Assembly: GCA_945877855.1 (NCBI GenBank)
Contig: CAMDWA010000002.1
Coordinates: forward strand, 27,151-91,150
Direction: 5' to 3'
Length of the DNA stretch: 64,000 nucleotides
Source: Thermoflexus hugenholtzii JAD2
GTDB taxonomy: Bacteria; Chloroflexota; Anaerolineae; J036; Brachytrichaceae
Shown: piece by piece, positions 42,792-51,089 of the stretch
Layout: every line of letters begins with the position of its first letter
Position numbering within the stretch: the stretch's first letter is position 1
The notes under the pieces: generated by a model
What the model was told of the DNA's origin: nothing
Database searches by the model: none
Seen by the model: the letters and a program-made list of their open reading frames with translations, nothing else
Position numbers and translations under genes: made by a program

Positions 42792-43072
42792 GGGATGGTT
42801 CTATCGGCTAAATCGCGCTCACAAGATACCTCTGCCTGCGCATCCATGCCAGCAAGCGGGTATGGGGCCGTGCCAGCAAGGTCTAGCCAATTCTTAGGCG
42901 AAGACGGCGACTCATAGGTTAGCTGGAGGGGCAAAGCGCGTTCTACCCTGACGCGATGCAAAAACAAGCGAATTGCTTCGGATGTGGTCATCCCAATGCC
43001 AGCGAGTATTTGCTCGGCTTCTCGCTTTAGTTCTCGGTCAATACGGGTGTGCATCATTACGGTATCTGCCAT
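42788..43072 (-). CDS. RelB/DinJ-like antitoxin of a PIN-toxin module
   Basis: A 94-residue protein with the RelB/DinJ-type opening TVMMHTRIDRELKREAEQILAGIGMTTSEAIRLFLHRVRVERALPLQL. It overlaps the PIN gene by 4 bp, antitoxin first. Pairing of a RelB-type antitoxin with a PIN (VapC) toxin is a mixed module. The start at 43072 (MADTVMM) fits the family; the frame runs six codons further. With the toxin broken, it may be a remnant or protect against a related toxin. Confidence 0.8.
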   Translation of the reverse strand: MADTVMMHTRIDRELKREAEQILAGIGMTTSEAIRLFLHRVRVERALPLQLTYESPSSPKNWLDLAGTAPYPLAGMDAQAEVSCERDLADRTIP

Positions 43073-43329
43073 ATATTTATTGTATCTCAATTGCTCACAA
43101 CTGCAAACATAGCGATTGCAAAATTAGCCTAAATTGGGGAGGGTTTCGGCGTGTTTATAGGGCTTCGTCATTCTCCCGAAAGAGGAAGTCTATCACCCAA
43201 TAGGCATAATTTGAACGAAATCATTCGTTTTGAACCTACCAAATTATGGATCTCTATGTTCTCGGAGTCTGATATTGCCCTATATCTTTAGAAAGTTAGA
43301 GCACTAGCAAATAATGATAGCATAGGCGC
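43073..43329. other. Intergenic stretch holding the probable right end of the mobile element
   Basis: No gene, tRNA or clear repeat is visible here. I looked for sequence shared with the left junction (31780-31840) and found nothing beyond a few bases. Large serine integrases need only a very short core identity, so this does not exclude the att site. Confidence 0.4.
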
Positions 43330-45060
43330 ATGTCATTTACGGCCTCGTCTATTACCCCGCCTACCCTAAACCAGCCGCCCAGCCCATGCAGCGCCGCCGA
43401 TTTGGCTGGTGCAGATGTGGCAGCTTTGCTCAAACGCCTTAGCAATAGCGATTACTATTGCACCGAGCTAATCGCGGCGACGCTTATACCGCAGGCCAGT
43501 ACGTCATTGGTGGGGCAATTGCTCAAATTGGCACAAAACAGTGCCAAGCCACTCGCCCGCCGCAATGCCTTGCGAGTGCTGGGGCGCTTTGCCGAGCGCC
43601 CCGCCGGTGAGCCAGCCCACGACCTGGTCATTCGCAGCAGCCCAGCCGGTGTGCGCGATCTAGATGGCATCAACGCTGGCCCAGCCTTGGCCGGTCAATT
43701 GGCCCACGAGACGGATGAAGACAGCCTGCACGAGATTTTGTGGATTTTGGACGCTTATTTTTACCCATTATTTAACATACAAGGGTATCTTGAAAGCGCC
43801 AGTGCTAACATATCGAACAGCGACCGGCTGCGTTTTCGCTGTATCTCGGCTTATGCGCGGTTGATGTATGCCCGCGACAAATTAAACCCGCATGAATTGG
43901 CGTTTCTTAACGCTTCGTTACGTTCTGACGATTTTTGGGTGCGGGCCGAAGCAGCCTTTATTTTTGAGCAATTGCGGCCAGAACAAGTAACGAAAGCCGA
44001 ACGTGAATACATTTACCAAGCGTTAAAACAAGCGTGGCAAACCGAGCAATTGTTAACCCCACGTCAATATATGGCACGAGCAATTGATCATTTTAATGGC
44101 AATAGTATTCTCAGTAGCCAGTTGCGCGGCGAATGTGAGACACAATGGTTGCCAAACACGCTCGTGCATCATGATATTTCGGTGCGCTCGGCATTGCCAG
44201 ATGTTGAAGCACTGCGTTTTATTAAGCTAATGGAGAATGAAAGACAGGCTTTTTTTGATTTGCTTGGCCCCGAATTCACCACGCCCGTTGCCAATGACCC
44301 CAACGACAAAATTACACTGATGTTGTTTGCCAGTAAAGCAAATTATATCGAGTATATGAATGCGTTTGTGGGGTATGGGGCACAGGCAGGCGGGCTGTAT
44401 ATCGAGCGTGATGGTAAGTTATACACCTTTTTGCGCACACGGGCCGAGAGCACTTTCACCGTCGAACAACTCATTCAGCACGAATTTGGGCATTATTTGC
44501 AGGGCCGCTATGTTTACCAGCATTTGTGGAGCGACGCAGGTTATCATACCGAGCCGCGTGGCTGGGCCGATGAAGGTCTGGCCGAATATTTGGGGGGCTT
44601 GCAATTTGATGCGAATGGCCGTTGTTGCGGCACCAATCGGCCTGAGCATGTGAACAGCATTTGCGGTTGCGCCGATTTGTGTGATTTGAATGGCCTCATT
44701 TGCCGCCGCGAGGGCTATGACCAGCCCGGCACATTCGATTATCCCAATGCATGGTCATTTATGCATTATCTATGCACCCATCGGCTGGATGTGGCTCGAC
44801 GTTTGTTTCGCGCCATGCGTAATGGACAATATCGCGATGAGGCGTTTGATGCGGTCGCGGGTGTGCCATTAGCGCAATTACAACATGAGTGGCATAACAC
44901 AATGACGAATTGGCGCAATGGCGGGGCCGTCGAGACAATGATGCCCCCAACTGACAGCCCGTCTATTATTACGAGCATCATCGAAGGGTTGTTTCGCCCC
45001 CGCAAACCCCTTAACCCCGATCGTTTACCCAGTTCAGATGCATCGACGCGGATCGTTTAG
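43330..45060 (+). CDS. Gluzincin metallopeptidase resembling M9 collagenases
   Basis: A 576-residue protein. The N-terminal ~250 residues are helical and HEAT-like (alternating RFRCISAYARLMYARDKLN-type helices), as in the activator domain of clostridial collagenases. The catalytic domain has the zinc motif HEFGH (His384, Glu385, His388) followed by QGRY, and WADEGLAEY, whose Glu415 is the third ligand 27 residues later, close to the 28 of ColG. There is no signal peptide, and the first residues are hydrophilic, so it may be cytoplasmic or exported by another route. Collagen-binding domains are missing. Substrate unknown. Confidence 0.75.
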   Translation: MSFTASSITPPTLNQPPSPCSAADLAGADVAALLKRLSNSDYYCTELIAATLIPQASTSLVGQLLKLAQNSAKPLARRNALRVLGRFAERPAGEPAHDLVIRSSPAGVRDLDGINAGPALAGQLAHETDEDSLHEILWILDAYFYPLFNIQGYLESASANISNSDRLRFRCISAYARLMYARDKLNPHELAFLNASLRSDDFWVRAEAAFIFEQLRPEQVTKAEREYIYQALKQAWQTEQLLTPRQYMARAIDHFNGNSILSSQLRGECETQWLPNTLVHHDISVRSALPDVEALRFIKLMENERQAFFDLLGPEFTTPVANDPNDKITLMLFASKANYIEYMNAFVGYGAQAGGLYIERDGKLYTFLRTRAESTFTVEQLIQHEFGHYLQGRYVYQHLWSDAGYHTEPRGWADEGLAEYLGGLQFDANGRCCGTNRPEHVNSICGCADLCDLNGLICRREGYDQPGTFDYPNAWSFMHYLCTHRLDVARRLFRAMRNGQYRDEAFDAVAGVPLAQLQHEWHNTMTNWRNGGAVETMMPPTDSPSIITSIIEGLFRPRKPLNPDRLPSSDASTRIV

Positions 45061-45165
45061 AGGAATAACCAATTGCATCGTCATCGTAAATTAGCGCATC
45101 GCGCAGATAATAATTCTTAGCTACGATGATAGGGAACTACATTTTTTGCATTTAAAATATTCAGC

Positions 45166-45966
45166 ATGAATTACTGGCTTAAAACCTCCCTTTCACATCC
45201 GTTGATTATTGGGCATCGTGGGGCGCGGGCGCATTACCCCGAAAATACCGTTGGGGCGATGCGTTTGGCGCATAACCAAGGGGCACATGGCATTGAGTTT
45301 GATGTGCGTTTGTGCAAAAGCGGCGAAGTCATCGTCATTCATGATTTAGCGCTTGATCGCACCACAAATGGCACAGGCAATGTTAGCGACCTCACATTAG
45401 CAGAAATTCGCCAGTATGACGCTGGGCAAGGCGAGCGTGTGCCAACTTTGGCCGAAATTTTCGAGGCCATGCGTGATGCCAGCACCGATGGCATTCCATT
45501 CTTGTTTAATGTTGAGCTAAAAAATAACGAAACCCAAGGCGATGGGCTAGAGGCGGCGGTGGCGGCGGTGGTGCGCCAATATGACATGGGCGATCGTGTG
45601 GTGTTCTCTTCATTTAGCGCCAATTCCATCCGCGAAATTTTGAAACATGCGCCCGAAGTGCCACGTGGCTTTTTGTATTATGGCGAAAAAACGTTGGCTG
45701 CTTTACGCAATGTTGACTTGAGTGATATGCAGTTGTCTTTCCATCATCCTCATTTTGCCTTGATCACGCCAGAGCTAATGACTGAACTAGGGGCGCAGCA
45801 TTTGGGCGTGAACACATGGACGGTGAATGAGCGTGATGATATTCGCCACATGATTACGCTGGGTGTCACCGGCATCATTGGTGATTCACCCGCTACGATT
45901 GTCGAAATGCTTGGCCCCACACTGGGTGAGGCCCCGGCCCCAAGCGGTGGCGGTGGTTGGGGCTAA
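45166..45966 (+). CDS. Glycerophosphodiester phosphodiesterase
   Basis: A 266-residue GDPD-family TIM barrel. Catalytic residues: the His in IIGHRGARAHYPENT, the GIEFDVRLCKSG metal-binding Glu-Asp pair, and the second His in VIHDLALDRTTNGTG. No signal peptide, so it probably acts in the cytoplasm to release glycerol-3-phosphate and an alcohol from glycerophosphodiesters. The last ~10 residues are Gly/Pro-rich. Its end overlaps the convergent SDR gene by 4 bp. Confidence 0.93.
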   Translation: MNYWLKTSLSHPLIIGHRGARAHYPENTVGAMRLAHNQGAHGIEFDVRLCKSGEVIVIHDLALDRTTNGTGNVSDLTLAEIRQYDAGQGERVPTLAEIFEAMRDASTDGIPFLFNVELKNNETQGDGLEAAVAAVVRQYDMGDRVVFSSFSANSIREILKHAPEVPRGFLYYGEKTLAALRNVDLSDMQLSFHHPHFALITPELMTELGAQHLGVNTWTVNERDDIRHMITLGVTGIIGDSPATIVEMLGPTLGEAPAPSGGGGWG

Positions 45967-46742
45967 AACGAGCCGCCAACCTCAAGCCCACCATCGACAA
46001 TGATGACCGTGCCAGTAACATAGTCTGAGGCAGACGAAGCAAGGAAAAGAGCCGTGCCAGCCAAATCATTGGGCTGACCAATACGCCCGGCCTTGCGGTT
46101 CACTGTTGCGGTTAAGTGGGCGTTACTCCATAAGGCTGTGCTAAATTTGGTCTCGATTACGCCGGGTGCAATCGCATTAACCTGAATGCCTTGGGTCGCC
46201 AACTCTTGCGCCAGCGATTTTGTCATCATAATTACAGCGGCTTTGCTGGCGCTATAAATCCCCATCATTTGCCCGGGCGAAATACCTGCCACCGAAGCCA
46301 TATTAATAATTTTGCCGTGCCCTTGTTTTATGAAATAGGGCGCGGCCTCTTGAATAACCGCAAAATAGCCTTTGACATTGACTTGAAAGGTTTTATCCCA
46401 TTGCTCATCGGTGGCGCTTAGTAATGAGCCAAAATGAGGATTGGTGGCGGCATTGTTGACCACAATATCTAAACTGCCAAATTCGGCGACGGTACGGGCA
46501 ATCATGGCTTTAATTTGGGCGCGGTCGCCAGTGTGGCAAGCAATGGCAATGGCATGCCCACCGGCAGCATTAATGGCATCGGCAACGGATTGCACATTGT
46601 CAATTTTGCGGCTGGCAACCACGACTTTGGCCCCGTGTTGGGCATAAGCGTGAGCAATGGCTTCGCCAATACCACGTGAGCCGCCGGTAATGAGGGCAAC
46701 TTTATTGCTGAGATCGAAAAGGGGTGAAGATGACTCGGTCAT
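45963..46742 (-). CDS. Short-chain dehydrogenase/reductase
   Basis: A ~259-residue classical SDR. The NAD(P)-binding motif is ITGGSRGIGEAIA, then NNAATNPHFG and the catalytic YSASKAA with Tyr and Lys; the Ser precedes it in INMASVAGIS. The substitution pattern VVASRK after the second strand suggests NADP(H) preference, though this is not certain. The ASSASDYVTGTVIIVDGG end is standard. Two ATG codons in frame (46748 and 46742) are equally possible. Substrate unknown; FabG-like activity cannot be excluded. Confidence 0.88.
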   Translation of the reverse strand: MTESSSPLFDLSNKVALITGGSRGIGEAIAHAYAQHGAKVVVASRKIDNVQSVADAINAAGGHAIAIACHTGDRAQIKAMIARTVAEFGSLDIVVNNAATNPHFGSLLSATDEQWDKTFQVNVKGYFAVIQEAAPYFIKQGHGKIINMASVAGISPGQMMGIYSASKAAVIMMTKSLAQELATQGIQVNAIAPGVIETKFSTALWSNAHLTATVNRKAGRIGQPNDLAGTALFLASSASDYVTGTVIIVDGGLEVGGSF

Positions 46743-46804
46743 GGGCAATGATTATGCCCGATAAATCAATGCAATCGATCAATAGGCGTTTAAATAGATG
46801 GAAT

Positions 46805-46869
46805 GTCGAAATCACTACATGGACTTTGGGGCAAAGACAAAGCCCCAAAGGCCATGTAGTGATTTCGAC
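46805..46869. repeat. Fold-back element, 28-bp arms
   Basis: Arms 46805-46832 and 46842-46869 (GTCGAAATCACTACATGG...) pair with one mismatch around a 9-nt loop. The outer arm and the following GACGAAAAATTATTTTAAG match the family at 54.6 and 60.5 kb. Confidence 0.85.
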
Positions 46870-46894
46870 GAAAAATTATTTTAAGAAACATGGC

Positions 46895-47278
46895 TTAAGG
46901 CATGTTTCTTAACGGGGCAAGATAGCCAATCCATGTGATATTGAATTGCTTGCTTTCAAGTCGCCCCAATAATTTGGTTAGCATAATGTCAAATTGCCCA
47001 TTCATTTTTTGCTCGGCACGCATTAATGTTGTGTAATCTGGCACAACGCGCAGGTCGAGTGCGTGTCGTAATTCAGCATTTTCTTTAAGATAGTTTTGCA
47101 TATCGCGAAAGCTAAGCCGCATCACTGTGCGTAATAAAGCACAGGCCCCTAATTGCTGAAAAGTAAAATAATGGGGGCTTTTGGCATGAGCATAGCGTGG
47201 CAAGGTCTCACGTGAGATTTGATAGGCAACGCGGGCCGCTTCAATTTGTTGGTTTAAATCGTTATTTTCAAGACTCAT
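46895..47278 (-). pseudogene. Truncated transposase-like N-terminal fragment
   Basis: Residues from the ATG at 47278 (MSLENNDLNQQIEAARVAYQ) match the start of DDE transposases of IS5/IS1182-like type, with SFRDMQNYLKENAELRHALDLRVVPDYTTLMRAEQKM. The protein stops after ~127 residues, before any catalytic Asp, and the end is near a fold-back element. It is probably an insertion-sequence remnant. A GGAG site 8 nt upstream supports the start. The frame extends upstream to 47479 without similarity. It is not a copy of the transposase at 63 kb. Confidence 0.65.
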
Positions 47279-47539
47279 GGCATACTCTCCGAGTTGTGAC
47301 ACCTTAATCCGTTCATTTTGTTGTTCACAACCATTGATGCACATCATCAACACTCGTATCCATGAGACTGACGCGAATGAACTAATACTTGCAACACTTT
47401 TCCTTAAACTTTCACCAGAAAACGCTTTGAATACGCATAGATTTTGCCAAGAAATATCAACTTCGTTTAAATACACCATCTATTGTATGAGGTGATATCC
47501 TTGCAAATATGATGCTTGCAATCAAAATTTGTTTTTATG

Positions 47540-48760
47540 TTAAGTCTTGCGTCCGCGCCAAACATATAACGCCAGCAGCCCGGCCCCCAATAACATTGAC
47601 GATGCGCTGAGGGTAAAAAGTAGCGAATAACCAAGCGATTGGATCATATAACCGCCAAGCAAGGCGACAACGGCAAAGCTTAAACCCGCTAACCCTTCTT
47701 GTGAACCATTAAGTGTGCCGTGTTGACGGCTAGGGGTGCTCGACATAATAAAGACCATAAAGGCAGCATAACGCGCTGGGGTGGTCAGCCATACAAAAAT
47801 ATAGCCAGTTGCCGCCACCCACCAAATTGGGATCCATGCCATAGGCAACATGCCAAAGGCAGCAATACATAAAGCCAAGATGACTGTGCCAGCACTGCCA
47901 AGTTTGCGTGTAAACCAAGGAATCGCAAAGGCCGCAGGCACACCCAATAATTTGGCGAATGCTTGAATATTGCCGATGGTGGCGGTGCTAACGTGTAATT
48001 CACGATCCATATACACATTAAAAAAAGTTTGCATGCTGGCGACCCCGCCGACTTGCAAAAAGCGCAACAAGCAAAAAAATGCTAACAGCAAAAACGCGGC
48101 TTGGGCTGGTTGTTTTAACGCATTTAATTTGCTTGGCTCAGTGCCAGATAGATCGGCAGATAAGGCATCGTCATCTAACAAGATCGCATTGTCGTTGGTA
48201 TTTACGTCACGCATGAGCGAGACCAAATAAAGCGACACAAGCAGAAAAATAGGCACCAGCCACAATGTCCATTGATAAGGCAAGGGTTGATTAATATCGC
48301 CGATCCCCATATTGGCGAGCAAGCCGGGCAAATTGCCCCCAATCAAACTGCCTGCAAACCCAAAAACCGCGAATGTAGCCGATTGCATTGAAAAAATACT
48401 GGTGCGTTGTTGGATGGTGCTAAGTGCGCCTAAATAAGGCGCACCAGCCACAAAATAAGCGGCAAACCCAAGATTTGAAATGATAGCGCTCATGACCAGC
48501 ACAGCAGTATGGGTTGTCGGCGGCAACCAACCAACCAGCGGGACAAATAGGCTGCCAATGAAAATGAGAACCATCCCCACCCGCATGATACGTAATAAAC
48601 CATAGCGTTCGCATAATCGCCCAACTGGGATGCATGCAATCGCAAACACCCCCATCCCCACCGAATTGACGGCACCAACGAGATCTGGCCCATAGCCCAG
48701 ACGCAACAAATAGAGGTTAAATAAAACAGTATTGATACCACCATCTAGCGTTATGGCCAA
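47540..48760 (-). CDS. Major facilitator superfamily transporter
   Basis: A 406-residue (or longer) membrane protein with about 12 helices. The typical early segment is NTVLFNLYLLRLGYGPDLVGAVNSVG; the central loop (~190-220, DVNTNDNAILLDDDALSADLSG) is acidic. The listed start is a TTG, and family-like sequence continues upstream in the same frame (LGAFDRDVQRHLITYAIL) to a possible ATT at 48838, before the in-frame stop; no ATG or GTG exists in that stretch. So either the TTG is used or a rare ATT start. The substrate is unknown. No regulatory gene is adjacent. Confidence 0.82.
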   Translation of the reverse strand: MAITLDGGINTVLFNLYLLRLGYGPDLVGAVNSVGMGVFAIACIPVGRLCERYGLLRIMRVGMVLIFIGSLFVPLVGWLPPTTHTAVLVMSAIISNLGFAAYFVAGAPYLGALSTIQQRTSIFSMQSATFAVFGFAGSLIGGNLPGLLANMGIGDINQPLPYQWTLWLVPIFLLVSLYLVSLMRDVNTNDNAILLDDDALSADLSGTEPSKLNALKQPAQAAFLLLAFFCLLRFLQVGGVASMQTFFNVYMDRELHVSTATIGNIQAFAKLLGVPAAFAIPWFTRKLGSAGTVILALCIAAFGMLPMAWIPIWWVAATGYIFVWLTTPARYAAFMVFIMSSTPSRQHGTLNGSQEGLAGLSFAVVALLGGYMIQSLGYSLLFTLSASSMLLGAGLLALYVWRGRKT

Positions 48761-48892
48761 AATGGCATAAGTAATAAGATGGCGTTGAACGTCGCGGTCA
48801 AACGCCCCAAGGCGATTACGTAATGTGCTTAGAATAATGGCACAATTGTCTCATTAAACTGCTAAAAACAACGCAGGTCAATGCGGTTCAAA

Positions 48893-49387
48893 TCATTGCC
48901 CAACGGGTGCGAATGAAAACGCAATAAAACCAATCACCCACACCCAAAAATTGACAATACGATAGATTGCACCGAAGGTGAGCGAAATAACAAGGGTGTG
49001 GGCCACAATACACGACAATAATGCCAAAACATAAAGCAAAAATCCACCCGCAAAATTGGTGGCTGGGCTAGCCGCCCATTGCGCCGCAAATGCGGCCCAA
49101 CCCAGCATAAATGGCACGGTGAGTAATAAATTTAACCCGATCAGACGTTTATACGAATCGTAGATGTTAAGGCGAAAGAGGCCGATGATGATATTGCCTA
49201 ACCCGCGCCCAACAATAACCGCCAACCATAGCTTGCCAAAATTGAGCGCCATGCTTGACCATAAGCCCCACGGCGCAAGGCTAGGCGCAAATAGCCACAA
49301 CAACCCACCCGCAATCACAAGAAATACAGCCATTAAGGCAATGGCGATGAGGTTGCGTTCTAGCCCCTCTTTGGTGTTTTCATCCAT
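48893..49387 (-). CDS. Four- to five-helix membrane protein of unknown function
   Basis: A 164-residue hydrophobic protein with predicted helices at roughly 12-30, 42-66, 80-100, 112-132 and 140-160, and a short charged N-terminus MDENTKEGLERN. No family recognised. Independent gene: about 75 bp separates it from the flavin reductase start side and 55 bp from the MFS gene. Nothing in its neighbourhood fixes a function. Confidence 0.7.
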   Translation of the reverse strand: MDENTKEGLERNLIAIALMAVFLVIAGGLLWLFAPSLAPWGLWSSMALNFGKLWLAVIVGRGLGNIIIGLFRLNIYDSYKRLIGLNLLLTVPFMLGWAAFAAQWAASPATNFAGGFLLYVLALLSCIVAHTLVISLTFGAIYRIVNFWVWVIGFIAFSFAPVGQ

Positions 49388-49462
49388 TATGGGGCCAAAG
49401 TTAGCACAATCAAATAGACAAAACCACTATATTTTGTCGGAGATTTTGGGCGCGGCAATCGA

Positions 49463-51004
49463 TCAACGCCGCCCCCATGCCAGCCATTGCCCCAACAATG
49501 TTTTGGCGCGTGGGGTGAGGCGGGTGCGGTTCCAAGCATCGGCGGCTTTACGCACACCCTCGGCTTGGGTTGGGTATGGGTGAATGGTAGTGGCGATGGC
49601 CTTGAGGCCGAGTTTGTTGGTCATGGCCAGTGTAATTTCGCTAATTAATTCGCCAGCATGTCGCCCCACAATTGTGGCCCCAAGGATGACATCGCTGCCT
49701 TTGCGCGTCAGCACCGACACATAACCCTCGTTTTCATCATCGGCAATAGCGCGGTCAACTGCACTAAACGGCACTTCAAACGTGTCGTAGGCGATGTTTT
49801 GTTTTTGGGCTTCGTGGGCATATAACCCAACATGCGCCACTTCGGGGTCGGTATAGGTGCACCAAGGGATGACAAGATTGCTAAATTTGCGGCGACCAAT
49901 GCCAAAGGGCGAAAATAAGGCATTTTGCAAGGCAATGCGGGCCGAGAAATCGGCCACATGGGTGAATTTGTAAGCCATGCACACATCACCCGCCGCCAAA
50001 ATGTTGGGGTTGCTGGTTTGCAAATAATCATCGACCCAAACGCCGGTTTTGTCAGTTTTTACGCCTACGCGCTCTAGATCAAGATTCTCAATATTTGGGG
50101 TGCGCCCAACAGCCATCAGGATAGCATCGACTTCAAGCCTATGCGCGCCGCTCGCGTTATTAAAGTGAATATGTTTGGTTGCGCCCGTTAGTGTCACTCG
50201 TTCAATCGTGCTGGCGAGCGCCAACTTCACCCCGTCGCGCTCAAGAGCATGTTGCACAATTTTTGCAGCGGCGGGTTCTTCACGCGGTAACACTTGGGGC
50301 GCAATATCGAACACGTTGACGGCACTGCCTAATCGTTGAAATGCTTGGGCTAATTCACAACCAATTGGCCCCGCGCCAATAATCGCAAGCCGCGCTGGGC
50401 GTTCGGTCAATTCAAAAACCGTTTCATTGGTTAAAAAACCAGCCTCTTTTAGGCCGAGAATGGGTAGAACGAGGGCGCGTGACCCTGTGGCAATGATGGC
50501 TTTTTTAAAGTTGAGACTGACGCGGCTGCCTTGTGCATCTCGCACTTCGACTGTGTTCGCGCTAGTGAATTGGCCTTCGCCAAAAAACACATCGACCCCT
50601 AACTCGGTAAACCGTTGGGCCGAATCGTGGTGGCTGATGCCCGCGCGCACGCGCCGCATGCGTTGCATTACGGCGGCAAAATCGACTTGGGGTGTCGCCA
50701 CATTTACGCCTAACGCCGCCGCCCGCTGTATCTCACCCATTACTTTGGCCGAGCGAATGATGGTTTTTGATGGCACGCATCCGCTGTTGAGGCAATCGCC
50801 ACCCATCCAATTTTTTTCAATCAAGGCCACTTTGCCGCCCAACCCAGCCGCGGCAATGGCTGAGATTAGCCCAGCCGAACCTGCGCCGATGACGACTAAA
50901 TTGTATTTGGCGTGTGGGGTTGGGTTATGCCATTCAGGTGGGTGCACATGGGCGAGTAATTGGGCGTTATAAGCATCGTTGGGGAGCATGTTGGGCAAGA
51001 TCAT
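49463..51004 (-). CDS. FAD-dependent pyridine nucleotide-disulfide oxidoreductase (MerA/Lpd-like)
   Basis: A ~513-residue flavoprotein. FAD site: NLVVIGAGSAGLISAIAAAGLG. Redox-active disulfide: GGDCLNSGCVPSKTII (CxxxxC). Then a NAD(P) site IIGAGPIGCELAQAFQRLG, ATGS and a C-terminal dimerisation domain with His-Pro in TIHPYPTQAEG, which supplies the catalytic base. No N-terminal heavy-metal-associated domain and no C-terminal vicinal Cys pair, so mercuric reductase activity is unlikely; it is closer to a soluble disulfide reductase of unknown substrate. Several start codons are possible (51034, 51004, 50989). No lipoyl-protein genes are nearby. Confidence 0.85.
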   Translation of the reverse strand: MILPNMLPNDAYNAQLLAHVHPPEWHNPTPHAKYNLVVIGAGSAGLISAIAAAGLGGKVALIEKNWMGGDCLNSGCVPSKTIIRSAKVMGEIQRAAALGVNVATPQVDFAAVMQRMRRVRAGISHHDSAQRFTELGVDVFFGEGQFTSANTVEVRDAQGSRVSLNFKKAIIATGSRALVLPILGLKEAGFLTNETVFELTERPARLAIIGAGPIGCELAQAFQRLGSAVNVFDIAPQVLPREEPAAAKIVQHALERDGVKLALASTIERVTLTGATKHIHFNNASGAHRLEVDAILMAVGRTPNIENLDLERVGVKTDKTGVWVDDYLQTSNPNILAAGDVCMAYKFTHVADFSARIALQNALFSPFGIGRRKFSNLVIPWCTYTDPEVAHVGLYAHEAQKQNIAYDTFEVPFSAVDRAIADDENEGYVSVLTRKGSDVILGATIVGRHAGELISEITLAMTNKLGLKAIATTIHPYPTQAEGVRKAADAWNRTRLTPRAKTLLGQWLAWGRR

Positions 51005-51089
51005 AACTGGCAAAGATGAATGCACCCATAACAAAAAATTAGCATTACAATTTTGTAAGAGGTCAGCTTCATCGATTCAAGGACAACAT

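Larger units (their letters stand above)
31768..43200. mobile_element. Integrated genetic element with serine recombinase and FtsK-type translocase (AICE-like)
   Basis: From the end of the sulfite-oxidase-like gene to before the M9-like peptidase gene lies ~11.4 kb of mobile-element genes, nearly all on the minus strand: large serine recombinase, FtsK/TraB-like translocase, its membrane partner, two small proteins, CHC2/Toprim primase, SF3 helicase, ribbon-helix-helix proteins, an HTH regulator and two antitoxin-led modules. No capsid, portal, terminase, relaxase or type IV secretion gene is seen. This set matches actinomycete integrative conjugative elements that move double-stranded DNA with an FtsK-like pump; a phage satellite is the alternative. 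The left end is probably within 31768-31830; the right end is somewhere in 43073-43329 and I could not find att repeats. Confidence 0.75.

Noticed and set aside
31780..43329. Direct repeats marking attL and attR of the mobile element
   Set aside because: I compared both junction regions by eye and found no repeat longer than a few bases; serine integrases need only a short core, so boundaries are left open.
49463..51004. Mercuric reductase (merA) and mercury resistance operon
   Set aside because: No N-terminal metal-binding domain, no C-terminal Cys pair and no merR, merT or merP nearby.
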